The notes: generated from the sequence alone by a model not told the origin. A stretch of DNA of 39,609 nt from Candidatus Omnitrophica bacterium CG11_big_fil_rev_8_21_14_0_20_64_10 (GCA_002787095.1 PCVW01000057.1:1-39609); one strand, 5' to 3'; shown: positions 7,345-16,207, counted from the stretch's first letter. Made by a program: numbers and translations.

Positions 7345-9462
7345 TTACCAGTCGAACCGGCGCTGGCCGTTCCGGTCGTGGGGCCGGCGGAACGAGGACG
7401 CCGCCTCCCGCCCTGCCATCAACCGGCCGGATTCCCCCCGGTTGAAGCCAAGCCGTTCGGTCCAAACCCCCCAGCTGCGCTCCACCGCCGCCCAGTATTC
7501 CCCATGCCCCTCATGCCGATGGCCGAACCGGGGGTCGTACCACCGACCGTCCCGGCTCTCCCGGATCCGATCCTCGATCTTCCGAGCCGCCAGCGGCAGC
7601 CGTTCCCGGATGCGGCTTAAGAAAACCGGCCGGACCGAGCCGGGCAGCCGAAGCAAAGTGTGGAAGGCGAATCGCGCCCCGTTCTCCTTCGCCCGGCGCA
7701 GCAGCCCCGGGATGTCGGAGGGATTGAGCCCCGGGATCACCGGCGCCACGCCGATCCCGACCGGCACGCCGGCGTCGGCCAGAAGCTTCATCGTTTCAAA
7801 CCGCTTCGCGGGAGACGGAGCCCCCGGCTCCACCGCCCGGGCAACCGCCGGGTCCAGGAACGGGATGCTGATGGAGACCGACACCGCCGCCTGCCGGGCC
7901 AGCTCCGCCAGCAGCCGCGCGTCGCGCCGGATCAGGGCCGACTTGGTGATGATCGCGACCGGGTTGCGGTACTTCAGACATACCTCCAAACAGCCCCGCG
8001 TCAGCTTCCAGGCCGCTTCGATCGGCTGGTAGCAGTCGGTCACCCCGGAGAAGACGATCGTCTCCCCTTGCCAGCTTCGCTTCTGAAAGGCCGCCTCCAA
8101 CAGCCGGGGGGCCTTCGGCTTGACGAAGAGCTTGCGCTCAAAGTCGCTGCCGGCTCCCAGCCCGTAATACTCATGCGTCGGCCGAGCGAAGCAGTTGTGG
8201 CTGACCACCCCGTTGGCGATGAAATCCCCCGTGCCGGTCGTGATGTCGAACATCGGCAAGTCAAAACCCAGCGGTTCGATGGAAACCACCCGAAGCTTCG
8301 CTTGATTCTTGATCGCTTGCCAGGAGATGTCCTTCTTGCGGGAGATAGCCGGGTCAACCATGTGAAAAAAACGGAGGTGCTCCCGAAGCCCACCGCGCAC
8401 GCGCACAACAAGGATCGGTTTGCCGGGCCGATTAACTTTCGTTTCTTCCACAATGGAATCGAACTTCAGCCGACGGAGGCTATCGACGATCCACTCGATC
8501 ATCTTGCAATCAGCATTGGAGATGCGGAGGATCCCTCTGCTGTAGCAGCCCTCCGCGTCGAATATGCCGGCCAAGAATCCTTTTCTCCAGGAGCTGCTCA
8601 GAGCAGTTGGCCATCGGATTAATTCCTTCACCCGCTCAACATGAAGACGAACGCTCGTCCGGATAGCATAGACCGGCCGATAGCCAACTGCCGCTTTCTG
8701 AAATAAAAACTCCTGGGTGGGGACATTGATCTCGAGCAGATATCGGGCAGATCGCGAAAGGGCTTCCAAGTCAATCAAAGCCAACCGGAACCTGTGCTGA
8801 ACATCCGTACCGCGGCGGCGGCCGGAATAGGCGTACGATCCGATCGAACCATCTCCCCGGATCATTCCGCATAGGTACCCTCTTTGGTACTCGGCATCCT
8901 TCTCGGGCGGGGCTGAAAATCGGCCTGTACCCAAAAGATGGTTCCTGATCGTCAGATGGGGCCGGCGAGCGTTGCCCCATTCAGTCCCCGTGACATACTT
9001 CCAGCCGCGGTTGCTCAGGAAACGATGGTCCCCGCTGGCTGTAAGCTGAGTGCCATCTTCAAGCGTGATCCGATAAGCCGGCTTGACCGAAGACCAATGG
9101 GCGATGACATGCGTTTTGACAAGATGGCGATAGGTGCCGCCCAGGGTGGTGCCGTAGATTTCGTCTCCGGTCCGAACATCCGCAATCGGTTTCGTCCGCC
9201 CGTTCCCCATCAAAACGGGCGTGTCGCCGGACAGGCAGTAGGCACACGAATGGAAACATCCCCTGTAGGGATTCAGGGACCAGGTGAAACCGATGTCGGG
9301 GCTGTCGTTTTTGGAGAGGATGTTTTTGGAGTGATCGACATAGATCTCCTGCGGCTGTTCCGGCGGCGGGCCGATCAATTCCCGCTGGTCGGTGAGATAC
9401 GGATTGGGAGGATTGTCCACCCGGATGAGTCCGAGCCGGGATGCGGTCGGCAGGGTCTCCAT
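7345..9462 (-). CDS. Radical SAM protein (SplB-like / PA0069-Rv2578c type) interrupted by an intein
   Basis: 705 aa precursor. Exteins: YVDHSKNILSKNDSPDIGFTWSLNPYRGCFHSCAY | CFARPTHEYYGLGAGSDFERKLFVK...IVFSGVTDCYQPIEAAWKLTRGCLEVCLKYRNPVAIITKSALI. The in-frame intein lies between them. Confidence 0.93.
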   Translation of the reverse strand: METLPTASRLGLIRVDNPPNPYLTDQRELIGPPPEQPQEIYVDHSKNILSKNDSPDIGFTWSLNPYRGCFHSCAYCLSGDTPVLMGNGRTKPIADVRTGDEIYGTTLGGTYRHLVKTHVIAHWSSVKPAYRITLEDGTQLTASGDHRFLSNRGWKYVTGTEWGNARRPHLTIRNHLLGTGRFSAPPEKDAEYQRGYLCGMIRGDGSIGSYAYSGRRRGTDVQHRFRLALIDLEALSRSARYLLEINVPTQEFLFQKAAVGYRPVYAIRTSVRLHVERVKELIRWPTALSSSWRKGFLAGIFDAEGCYSRGILRISNADCKMIEWIVDSLRRLKFDSIVEETKVNRPGKPILVVRVRGGLREHLRFFHMVDPAISRKKDISWQAIKNQAKLRVVSIEPLGFDLPMFDITTGTGDFIANGVVSHNCFARPTHEYYGLGAGSDFERKLFVKPKAPRLLEAAFQKRSWQGETIVFSGVTDCYQPIEAAWKLTRGCLEVCLKYRNPVAIITKSALIRRDARLLAELARQAAVSVSISIPFLDPAVARAVEPGAPSPAKRFETMKLLADAGVPVGIGVAPVIPGLNPSDIPGLLRRAKENGARFAFHTLLRLPGSVRPVFLSRIRERLPLAARKIEDRIRESRDGRWYDPRFGHRHEGHGEYWAAVERSWGVWTERLGFNRGESGRLMAGREAASSFRRPHDRNGQRRFDW
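8194..9237 (-). mobile_element. Class 1 intein with LAGLIDADG homing endonuclease domain (precursor residues 76-423)
   Basis: N-terminal block A CLSGDTPVLMGNGRTKPIADVRTGDEIYG; block B TASGDHRFLSNRGWKYV; LAGLIDADG-type blocks YLCGMIRGDGSIG and FLAGIFDAEGCYSRGILRISN; C-terminal block MFDITTGTGDFIANGVVSHN followed by Cys+1. Codons checked at both junctions (9235-9237 tgc; 8194-8196 aac). Confidence 0.95.
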
Positions 9463-9469
9463 GCCGATA

Positions 9470-9495
9470 GATTAGCAGACATCTGTCTGCTAATC
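9470..9495. promoter_or_regulatory. Perfect 26-bp palindrome, candidate operator upstream of the intein-containing radical SAM gene
   Basis: GATTAGCAGACA-tc-TGTCTGCTAATC, 12-bp arms, ending 7 bp before the ATG (9462). Confidence 0.6.
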
Positions 9496-9501
9496 CAGGG
9501 A

Positions 9502-10110
9502 TCACTCCGAGATCAGCTTCTTCAGGAGGGCAGCATAGTTGGAGGCGGCCGGCAGATTCGGATGGGCCTTCCGGATCACAGCGGGCGGGCGGAAGAAGAT
9601 CCCCCGGTCGGCGGCTTTGAGCATCGTCAGGTCATTGAAGGAGTCCCCGACCGCCCGGACCTTGAAACCGATCCCCTTGATCGCCCGGACCGCCTTGCGC
9701 TTGCCGTCCTTCTGCCGCAACCGGTAGCCGGTGATACGGCCGGAGCGATCAACGACCAGGGAATTGCAGAAGAGGGTCGGGTCATCCAACTGCCGCATCA
9801 GGGGGCCGGCGAATTCGTAGAAGGTGTCCGACAGAACGATCACCGGACCGGCCGCCTGCAGCTTCTTGAGGAACCCCTTGGCGCCGGCCAACGGTTTGAG
9901 CCGGCCGATCACCCGCCGAATCTTCGGCAGGGTGATCTTTTCTTTTTTGAGAATCCTGAGCCGGTGCCGCATGAGCCGGTCGTAGTTGGGGATGTCCCGG
10001 GTCGTGAGCATCAGCTCCTTGACGCGGAAGCGCTTCGCCACCGCGATCCAAATTTCCGGGATCAGGATCCCTTCCAGGTCCAGACAGGTCACCCAACTTC
10101 GCTTCGTCAT
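9502..10110 (-). CDS. thrH: HAD-family phosphatase, ThrH-like (phosphoserine phosphatase / homoserine phosphotransferase)
   Basis: MTKRSWVTCLDLEGILIPEIWIAVAKRF...LMLTTRDIPNYDRLMRHRLRIL...VIVLSDTFYEFAGPLMRQLDDPTLFCNSLVVD...AVGDSFNDLTMLKAADRGIFFRPPAVI. Resembles ThrH (TRDIPDYD, SDTFYEF, GDSYNDT.ML). Confidence 0.88.
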   Translation of the reverse strand: MTKRSWVTCLDLEGILIPEIWIAVAKRFRVKELMLTTRDIPNYDRLMRHRLRILKKEKITLPKIRRVIGRLKPLAGAKGFLKKLQAAGPVIVLSDTFYEFAGPLMRQLDDPTLFCNSLVVDRSGRITGYRLRQKDGKRKAVRAIKGIGFKVRAVGDSFNDLTMLKAADRGIFFRPPAVIRKAHPNLPAASNYAALLKKLISE

Positions 10111-11399
10111 GAGTCCCTCAGATACCCCCAGGTGTGGAGTTTGTCGGCATCCTCGATCCAGCGGTCGCCGATGTCGGTCCGGTAATACATGTTGGGAATC
10201 ATCAGGTTCCGAATCCGGCCGTAGGCCTGTTCCTGCGCCTTCTTGACGGTCTGGCCCAGCCCCACGGCGACCAGCACCACCCCGGCGGTGCCGGTGACCA
10301 CCCATTCCCCATCCACGAGCTTGACGTCCTCGATGTGCAGGCCGTCCTTGTTGTCCTTTTTGAAGATGATGACCCGCTCCTGGGAATTGACCTCGAAAGT
10401 CTTGGGGTCCTCAAAGGGATAGGGGGGTACCACGACCCGCACGCCGATTTGAAAGCCGCTGCGGGTCTTGAACTCCCCCGTTTCCCCGTGGGCCAGCCCC
10501 CAGAGGAACTCTCCGATCGGTGTCAGCATTCCCTCCTGCTGGATGCTGATCGTGGGGTAGCCAAAGCGAGCGGTGAACTCCAAGGGGTAGATCCCCTGAT
10601 GGTTGACCATGCAGTTGAGATCCATGTAGCCGACATACCCCTCCCCCGCCAGCTTCCCTTCCATCCGGGCCAGGGTCGCGTTGAAGATCCGGTTCGGCTT
10701 GCTCCAATACATCATCGTCCCCATCTCGCCGGTCGCCGGACCGATGTCGCCGGGGAAAAGCTTCTTGTGCTCGAAGTTCACATTGATCGGATGGACGAAC
10801 TGCCTGCCGTTGAAGAAAGCGCCGACGGCGACCTCGACGCCGGCGACCCGCTTCTGGAGCTGGAACTGCTTGACCTTGTTGGCGTAGACCTTCTTGTACG
10901 ACTCCAACACGTGAATCGTGTCCTGGCCGTCCTCCTCCTCGCCGACGAACAGCAGCCGCTTGATGTTCTGCGCCTCGCCGCTGGGCTTGATCACATACCG
11001 GCCCGGACTCTTCTGAATGAAGCGGATCGCCTCGTCGAACGACTGGAAGTCCTCGAACGGGATCACCGAGATCCCGAAGTTCTTCAACTCATTCTGTCCG
11101 AAGCTGCGGTCGTCCTCGAGCCGGTCGGTGTAGGGAGTCCCGCCGACGACCGGCTTGCCCTGTTTGCGGAGGGCCCGAGCATGGGTCCCCTGCCCCAGGA
11201 CATCGTCGAAGACGACGATGTCGGCCCAGTCCACCTCCTTGCGCCAGTCGTCCGCCTTCGGGACGAATCCGTCGGCGATCTCCTTCTCCGAGGCGTGGTC
11301 GATCCCGTACTTGACGGCGTGCCCCTCCTTGGCGACCTGCCAGGCGATGTCCCCAATCAGGCCGTCGAGAGAGGCGAAGAGGAACTTCTTCTTCTCCAT
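10107..11399 (-). CDS. PurD-like ATP-grasp protein (phosphoribosylamine--glycine ligase family, divergent N-terminus)
   Basis: 430 aa: ...GRYVIKPSGEAQNIKRLLFVGEEEDG...VEVAVGAFFNGRQFVHPINVNFEHKKLFPGDIGPATGEMGTMMYW...YVGYMDLNCMVNHQGIYPLEFTARFGYP. ATGA overlap with the thrH-like gene. Confidence 0.75.
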   Translation of the reverse strand: MEKKKFLFASLDGLIGDIAWQVAKEGHAVKYGIDHASEKEIADGFVPKADDWRKEVDWADIVVFDDVLGQGTHARALRKQGKPVVGGTPYTDRLEDDRSFGQNELKNFGISVIPFEDFQSFDEAIRFIQKSPGRYVIKPSGEAQNIKRLLFVGEEEDGQDTIHVLESYKKVYANKVKQFQLQKRVAGVEVAVGAFFNGRQFVHPINVNFEHKKLFPGDIGPATGEMGTMMYWSKPNRIFNATLARMEGKLAGEGYVGYMDLNCMVNHQGIYPLEFTARFGYPTISIQQEGMLTPIGEFLWGLAHGETGEFKTRSGFQIGVRVVVPPYPFEDPKTFEVNSQERVIIFKKDNKDGLHIEDVKLVDGEWVVTGTAGVVLVAVGLGQTVKKAQEQAYGRIRNLMIPNMYYRTDIGDRWIEDADKLHTWGYLRDS

Positions 11400-11403
11400 G
11401 CCG

Positions 11404-12015
11404 TTATTTTACGGCAATTTCGGAGAGGACGTCGCGAATTCGGGGGGAGCCGATTTTGTGGGAGCAGTAGCCGAAAGGATTCTTCTCAAGGTACTGCTGA
11501 TGAACCTCCTCGGCCCGGTAGAAGGGGCCGGCCGGGGCGATCTCGGTCACGATCGGCCCATCGAAAACATGGGCCTCCTCCAGCAGCCGCTTGCTCTGCT
11601 CGGCCAACGCCCGCTGCGTCTCATCGTGAAAGAAGATCGCCGAGCGGTATTGGGAGCCGATGTCCGGTCCCTGCCGGTTGGGCGTGGTCGGGTCGTGCCA
11701 CTGCCAAAAAACGGTCAGCAGCTCCCCATAGGAGACCTTCGCCGGATCATAGATAATTTCGATCGCCTCGGCATGGCCGGTTTTCCCGGTCGTGACATCG
11801 TAGTATCCGGGATCGCGGAGGTCTCCGCCGGTATAGCCGACCTGGGTGGAGATCACCCCGGGGACCTTGGAGAAGATTTTCTCCACCCCCCAGAAGCAGC
11901 CGGCGGCGAAAGTGGCCTTACGTTGCCCTTCCATCACCTGCGCCCCCGAAGGGGGAACGCCCCCCAAGTCGCCGGCCAGCAGAATCGCCAACAGGAATAT
12001 CCATCCCCGTCTCAT
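11404..12015 (-). CDS. msrA: Peptide-methionine (S)-S-oxide reductase, probably exported
   Basis: 203 aa with N-terminal signal-like sequence MRRGWIFLLAILLAGDLGGVPPSGAQ, then TFAAGCFWGVEKIFSKVPGVISTQVGYTGGDLRDPGYYDVTTGKTGHAEAIEI (GCFWG motif). SD present. Confidence 0.95.
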   Translation of the reverse strand: MRRGWIFLLAILLAGDLGGVPPSGAQVMEGQRKATFAAGCFWGVEKIFSKVPGVISTQVGYTGGDLRDPGYYDVTTGKTGHAEAIEIIYDPAKVSYGELLTVFWQWHDPTTPNRQGPDIGSQYRSAIFFHDETQRALAEQSKRLLEEAHVFDGPIVTEIAPAGPFYRAEEVHQQYLEKNPFGYCSHKIGSPRIRDVLSEIAVK

Positions 12016-12064
12016 CAGCTCCTCCCATAAGGGAAGGATACCACAGAGGAAGTTCGGACGGTTT

Positions 12065-13642
12065 CTAGCGGGCAGGAACCGACAGGGTGGGGACCGCTTC
12101 GGGCCGGCCCAGCAAAAATCCCTGTCCGCAGGGGACCCCGAGGTTCCGCAGATGGTCCAATTCCTCGGGCGACTCGATCCCCTCGGCGATCACCTGGGCC
12201 CCGATGCTGCGGGCCAACCGGAGCAGCCGCTGAACGCCGCGCACGGCGGCCGGATCCCGGCTGATCCGGCTGATCCAGCGCTTGTCGATCTTGATCAGGT
12301 TCGGCTCCAGCAGGATCAGGCTTTCCAGGGAACTGTGGCCGAACCCGACATCATCCAGCCCCACCTCGAACCCTTCCTGCTTGAGCATCTGGACCGGGCC
12401 GACCAGGTCGGACGGGTCCCCAAGAATCTGCTGCTCGCTGAGTTCGATGCAGAAGACACGGCTGCCACAATCTCCCCGCAGCAGCTCCAGCAGCTTCCAG
12501 ACCGAGATGTTCAGAAAGGTGGAGGGAAACAGGTTCAGGTGGACCCTCAGGCCGTCCGGCAGGGCGGCGGCCGCCGCCGCGCAGGACTCGAAACAGGCCT
12601 GGTCCGACCAGGTCAGCAGGTTCGCCTCCGCGCAGGCCCGGAAGAAATCGTCCGGCATCTCAAAACCGGGGGACCGGGAGCGGCTCAGCAGTTCGAAGCC
12701 GACGCGGTTGAGGTTGTCGAGCCGGTAGATCGGCTGGGCCACCGCGTAGAATCGGTTCGGCTTCCGGAGCTGGTTCAGCAGGACCTCCATCGGATGGGGA
12801 CCCGACCGGTCGGCGCCGTTGCGAAGGTGGAAGGAGACCCGGTTCTTCCCCTGCTCCTTGCTCTGATCCACGAGGGGATGGGTCAGCTCCAGAAGGGCGT
12901 CGATCGAACAGACGCCCCCCGGCACCTTGACCAGACCAACGCTGACGGTGACCCGGACCGCCCGGGCCCCGGTGATCTGCACCGCTCGGCCCCCGACCGC
13001 CAGCCGGATCTTCTCGGCCGTCCGGATCCCTTCCCGCAAGCGGGTCTCCGGAAGGAGCACCAGGAACTCATCCCCGCCGATCCGGGAGACGTAATCGGTG
13101 ACCCGGACCGCATCCCGGATCCGCCGGGCGATCTCCCGCAGAACGCCGTCGCCGACCCCCCGGCCGTAGACCGCGTTGAACCGCTTGAAGTCGTCCACCG
13201 CCACCAGCAAGGCCGATTCGTTCCAGCCGTTGACGCCCCGGCGGGCGGAATGAATCACCGAGAGGGCGCTGTGCAGCCCCCGCCGGTTCAGCACCTCGGT
13301 CAGTGGATCCAGCAGAACCAGGCGCCGCAGGTCCCGGTTGGTCTGCCGGAGCTGTTCGGTCGCCGAGATCAGGCGGGCATTCGTGCGGGCCAGATCCTGC
13401 ACCATCTTTTCCTGGATCGCCTCGAACTCCCTCCGGGAATGATCGCTCTCCTCCCGTCGGCGACCCTCCCAATACAAGCGGAACGCCCGGGGGAGAATCA
13501 GCAGCAGGGCGACGAAGGCGACCGATAGAAAGGCGATGTGATGAAGCTGGAGCAGCAAAAGGATGGTCGCAACCAGGAGAGCCGCCGGAAGAGGTCCCAA
13601 AAGCGGCCCTGGTTCCCAAGTTCGGGGAGTTGGCTTAGGCAT
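12065..13642 (-). CDS. Membrane-anchored GGDEF-EAL protein
   Basis: Two N-terminal TM segments; RIGGDEFLVLLPETRLREGI (intact GGDEF); EAL-like domain GFELLSRSR...HLNLFPSTF...VGLDDVGFGHSSLESLILLEPNLIKIDKRWI...VIAEGIESPEEL...GQGFLLGRP. SD aaggagccctATG. Confidence 0.9.
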   Translation of the reverse strand: MPKPTPRTWEPGPLLGPLPAALLVATILLLLQLHHIAFLSVAFVALLLILPRAFRLYWEGRRREESDHSRREFEAIQEKMVQDLARTNARLISATEQLRQTNRDLRRLVLLDPLTEVLNRRGLHSALSVIHSARRGVNGWNESALLVAVDDFKRFNAVYGRGVGDGVLREIARRIRDAVRVTDYVSRIGGDEFLVLLPETRLREGIRTAEKIRLAVGGRAVQITGARAVRVTVSVGLVKVPGGVCSIDALLELTHPLVDQSKEQGKNRVSFHLRNGADRSGPHPMEVLLNQLRKPNRFYAVAQPIYRLDNLNRVGFELLSRSRSPGFEMPDDFFRACAEANLLTWSDQACFESCAAAAAALPDGLRVHLNLFPSTFLNISVWKLLELLRGDCGSRVFCIELSEQQILGDPSDLVGPVQMLKQEGFEVGLDDVGFGHSSLESLILLEPNLIKIDKRWISRISRDPAAVRGVQRLLRLARSIGAQVIAEGIESPEELDHLRNLGVPCGQGFLLGRPEAVPTLSVPAR

Positions 13643-13695
13643 AGGGCTCCTTCCGCACCCGAGTATACCTGATGCCTTTGCCACTGTGGGCTTCT

Positions 13696-13751
13696 GCCAA
13701 AAAACAGGCCCACGCCAACCCTATGTCTTTCAAGGGGTTATGCGTGGGCCT
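13696..13751 (-). terminator. Rho-independent terminator (minus strand) for the peroxiredoxin gene
   Basis: Minus strand: aggcccacgc...gcgtgggcct, 10-bp perfect stem with additional aacccc/ggggtt-type pairing, followed by gttttttgg. Confidence 0.75.
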
Positions 13752-13768
13752 TTGAAAAAACCGAGCGC

Positions 13769-14308
13769 TTAAGCGACCTGAAGCGTCTGTTGACCCTTTT
13801 TCCAGTTGCAGGGGGTCAGCCCGCCGGTCTGCAGGGCGTCCAACACCCGCAGCACCTCCTCGGGATTCCGACCGACGCTCAAATCGGTCACCATCACGAA
13901 CCGGATCACCCCTTCAGGATCGACCAGGTAGACCGCCCGCTGGGCGACCCCTTCCCGGGCGTCCAAAATGCCGAGCGCGCCGGTCAATTCCCGCTTGATG
14001 TCCGCCAGCATCGGGAACGGCAGGGTGGAGAGCTCCTCCTTCTGCTGCCGCCAGGCCAGATGCACGAACTCGGTGTCGGTGCTGCCGCCCAACACCTGGG
14101 CATTGCGCTTTGTGAACTCGTCCGCCAACTGTCCGAAAGACTCGATCTCGGTCGGGCAGACGAAGGTGAAATCCTTCGGCCAAAAGAAGACCGCGAGCCA
14201 CTTGCCCGGATAAGAGCGGTTGCTGATCTCGGTAAAAGCGTCCTTGACGTTGTTGGACACCGTCGCCTTCAGTTTGAATTCCGGAAATTGATCTCCCACA
14301 CCCAACAT
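13769..14308 (-). CDS. Peroxiredoxin, AhpC/TSA family
   Basis: 179 aa: MLGVGDQFPEFKLKATVS...KWLAVFFWPKDFTFVCPTEIESFGQLADEFTKRNAQVLGGSTDTEFVHLAWR...TPCNWKKGQQTL. SD aaggaggg. Confidence 0.95.
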   Translation of the reverse strand: MLGVGDQFPEFKLKATVSNNVKDAFTEISNRSYPGKWLAVFFWPKDFTFVCPTEIESFGQLADEFTKRNAQVLGGSTDTEFVHLAWRQQKEELSTLPFPMLADIKRELTGALGILDAREGVAQRAVYLVDPEGVIRFVMVTDLSVGRNPEEVLRVLDALQTGGLTPCNWKKGQQTLQVA

Positions 14309-14337
14309 GCGAACACCCTCCTTCTGTTTGGTTCTTC

Positions 14338-15075
14338 CTATTCCCGCAGCGAAGCCGGCTCCGGCTGCCGCTTGCGGGAGAGCTGCTCCTCCTGATACCG
14401 GATCAGCCCCTTGTAGCGCCTGAGACTCCCGGCGAAAGCCTGCGCCAGCTCGTCCGGAAGCCGAAAGTTAAACGCCCGGGACAACTGCTTGGCGATCTTG
14501 GCCAGCATCGCTTCCCCCACGACCAGGCAGGCGGCCGCCTCCCGGACATTCTGCTCCGAGTCGGGATCGAACGCCAACGCCCCCCGGATCCGCAGGTGTG
14601 AGTAGTACGAGAGCGACAGATAGGTCTTGCGGTACAACTCCCCCAACCCGCACCGGCCGGCCCGTTTCCCGATCGTATCGCAGCCGGAGAAAGCGGCTTG
14701 GTCCCGATAGGGGGGGCGCTTCTCCCGGCTGGAGTTCAGATACTCGGCGGCCCGTTTCCCGCAATCCCTGTGCAGAATGAAGCTCAACTCAATGTGAGCT
14801 TCAATCAGCGGCCGCAGCAGCAGCAGCGATCCGCTGTAGAGCCGGGAGTCAATCAACTGGTGGCTCCCCTTGAACAGGTGGAGCGACCAGAGCGCGAAAA
14901 AAGAGCAGACGCCCGGCAGGGCGTCTCTTCCCGCGGTTTCTTCCGCCAGCCGCTTCCTCAGGGTCGGAATCCACCGCTCCGCGGCGGCGATCACCTCGCC
15001 GGAGAGGGTTAATTCCTGCTGAAGTTTCTCCAGAGGCGTGGAAACTGTCTGAGGGGAACCCTCATTGTTCAACAT
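14338..15075 (-). CDS. DUF5677-like hypothetical protein
   Basis: 245 aa from ATG 15075: ...SRLYSGSLLLLRPLIEAHIELSFILHRDCGKRAAEYLNSSREKRPPYRDQ...YRKTYLSLSYYSHLRIRGALAFDPD. Helical; R.LIEAHI pattern resembles DUF5677. Confidence 0.6.
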   Translation of the reverse strand: MLNNEGSPQTVSTPLEKLQQELTLSGEVIAAAERWIPTLRKRLAEETAGRDALPGVCSFFALWSLHLFKGSHQLIDSRLYSGSLLLLRPLIEAHIELSFILHRDCGKRAAEYLNSSREKRPPYRDQAAFSGCDTIGKRAGRCGLGELYRKTYLSLSYYSHLRIRGALAFDPDSEQNVREAAACLVVGEAMLAKIAKQLSRAFNFRLPDELAQAFAGSLRRYKGLIRYQEEQLSRKRQPEPASLRE

Positions 15076-15177
15076 ACCGCCATTATCCCACGAAATCAAG
15101 GGCCGGGCCGTTCGGCCATTGTAAGGAATGTGCCCTCTCCCGGAAACACAACTGGGATGGATGGTACAATCAAAATG

Positions 15178-16207
15178 ATGAACGGACCTTCCGGGCCTCG
15201 GAAAATCCTCATTTTCGGTCATTCCAACATCGGAGACGCCTGCTACGATCTGGCCGTAGTCAGCGCCCTCCACCGGCGGTTCCCTAAAGCCGAGATCGCC
15301 TTTCTGACCTCTCTGCGGGCCCGCAATGTGGTCGAGCACTATCCCGGCATCGGCGAGCTGATCGTCTACGACCGGAAATACCGGGACCGGGGCCTTAGAA
15401 AACGACTGGCGCTCATCCGAGCCTTGTCCCGAAAGGGATACGACCTGGCGGTGACCCTCAAAAAGAGCTGGATGGCCCGGTTTCTCGGAATCCCTCAGCG
15501 CTGGGACCTGGAGCCGTTTCTCAAAGGACGCCCCCCCCGAACACCTCCTCGACACCTATCTGGGTTTTCTCCGCTCCCGCGGCATCGAAACCGACAAAGC
15601 GGCCTTCGATTTCCGATTCACCGGAGCCGAAAAAGCGGTCGGCGACCGGATCCTCGAAGCGAACCGGATCCTCCCCGGCACGCCATTGGCGGCGATTCTG
15701 CCGGCCGCGGCCTGGTCTCTGAAGGGCTGGCCGACGGCCCGATGGAACGCGCTGGCCGAGGCGCTCAAAACCCGCTTCGGGGTCCGTTCGATCAGCGTTG
15801 CCAAACCGGGGGGCCGGCCGGCCGACAAGGCGGCGGCTCGGGAACTCTCGCCGGAGATCGTCCGAGCCGACAAAACCAGCCTCCGGGAGGCGATGGCCCT
15901 GATCCAGCGCTGTCGGCTCTTCATCGGCCCGGACTCGAGCCTGCTGCATCTGGCCAGCTGCATGGGCGTCGAGAGCATTGGCCTGTACGGGCCGACCTCT
16001 CCGGGAAAATTCTATCCCTATTTCCACAAGGAGAACACCGTCACAACCGACAGGAAGCTGGACTGCATGCCTTGTTACCCGAGATTCGAAAACTTTCCCT
16101 GCGGCAAGGAACCGCATCGGCTTTACGGGGTCTGCATGGAATCCCTGTCGGTCGAGAAGGTGCTGGCGGCGGCCGAAGGGCGGCTCCAGGCGGTGGGGGC
16201 GGCCTGA
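15178..16207 (+). pseudogene. Glycosyltransferase family 9 (heptosyltransferase-like), frameshifted at a C8 tract as assembled
   Basis: Frame 1 gives MNGPSGPRKILIFGHSNIGDACYDLAVVSALHRRFPKAEIAFLTSLRARNVVEHYPGIGELIVYDRKY...LEPFLKGR. After ccccccccga (15531-15538) frame 2 continues EHLLDTYLGFLRSRGIETDKAAFDFRF...LFIGPDSSLLHLASCMGVESIGLYGPTSPGKF. Removing one C restores a single ORF. Confidence 0.85.

Noticed and set aside
9463-9501. Palindrome as a rho-independent terminator after the thrH-like gene
   Set aside because: AT-containing stem with a 2-nt centre and no downstream T-tract; better explained as an operator overlapping a promoter.
14338-15075. Abortive-infection/HEPN-type defence gene
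   Set aside because: Helical and DUF5677-like, but no R-x4-6-H catalytic motif or toxin/antitoxin partner I could identify; neighbours are peroxiredoxin and glycan genes.
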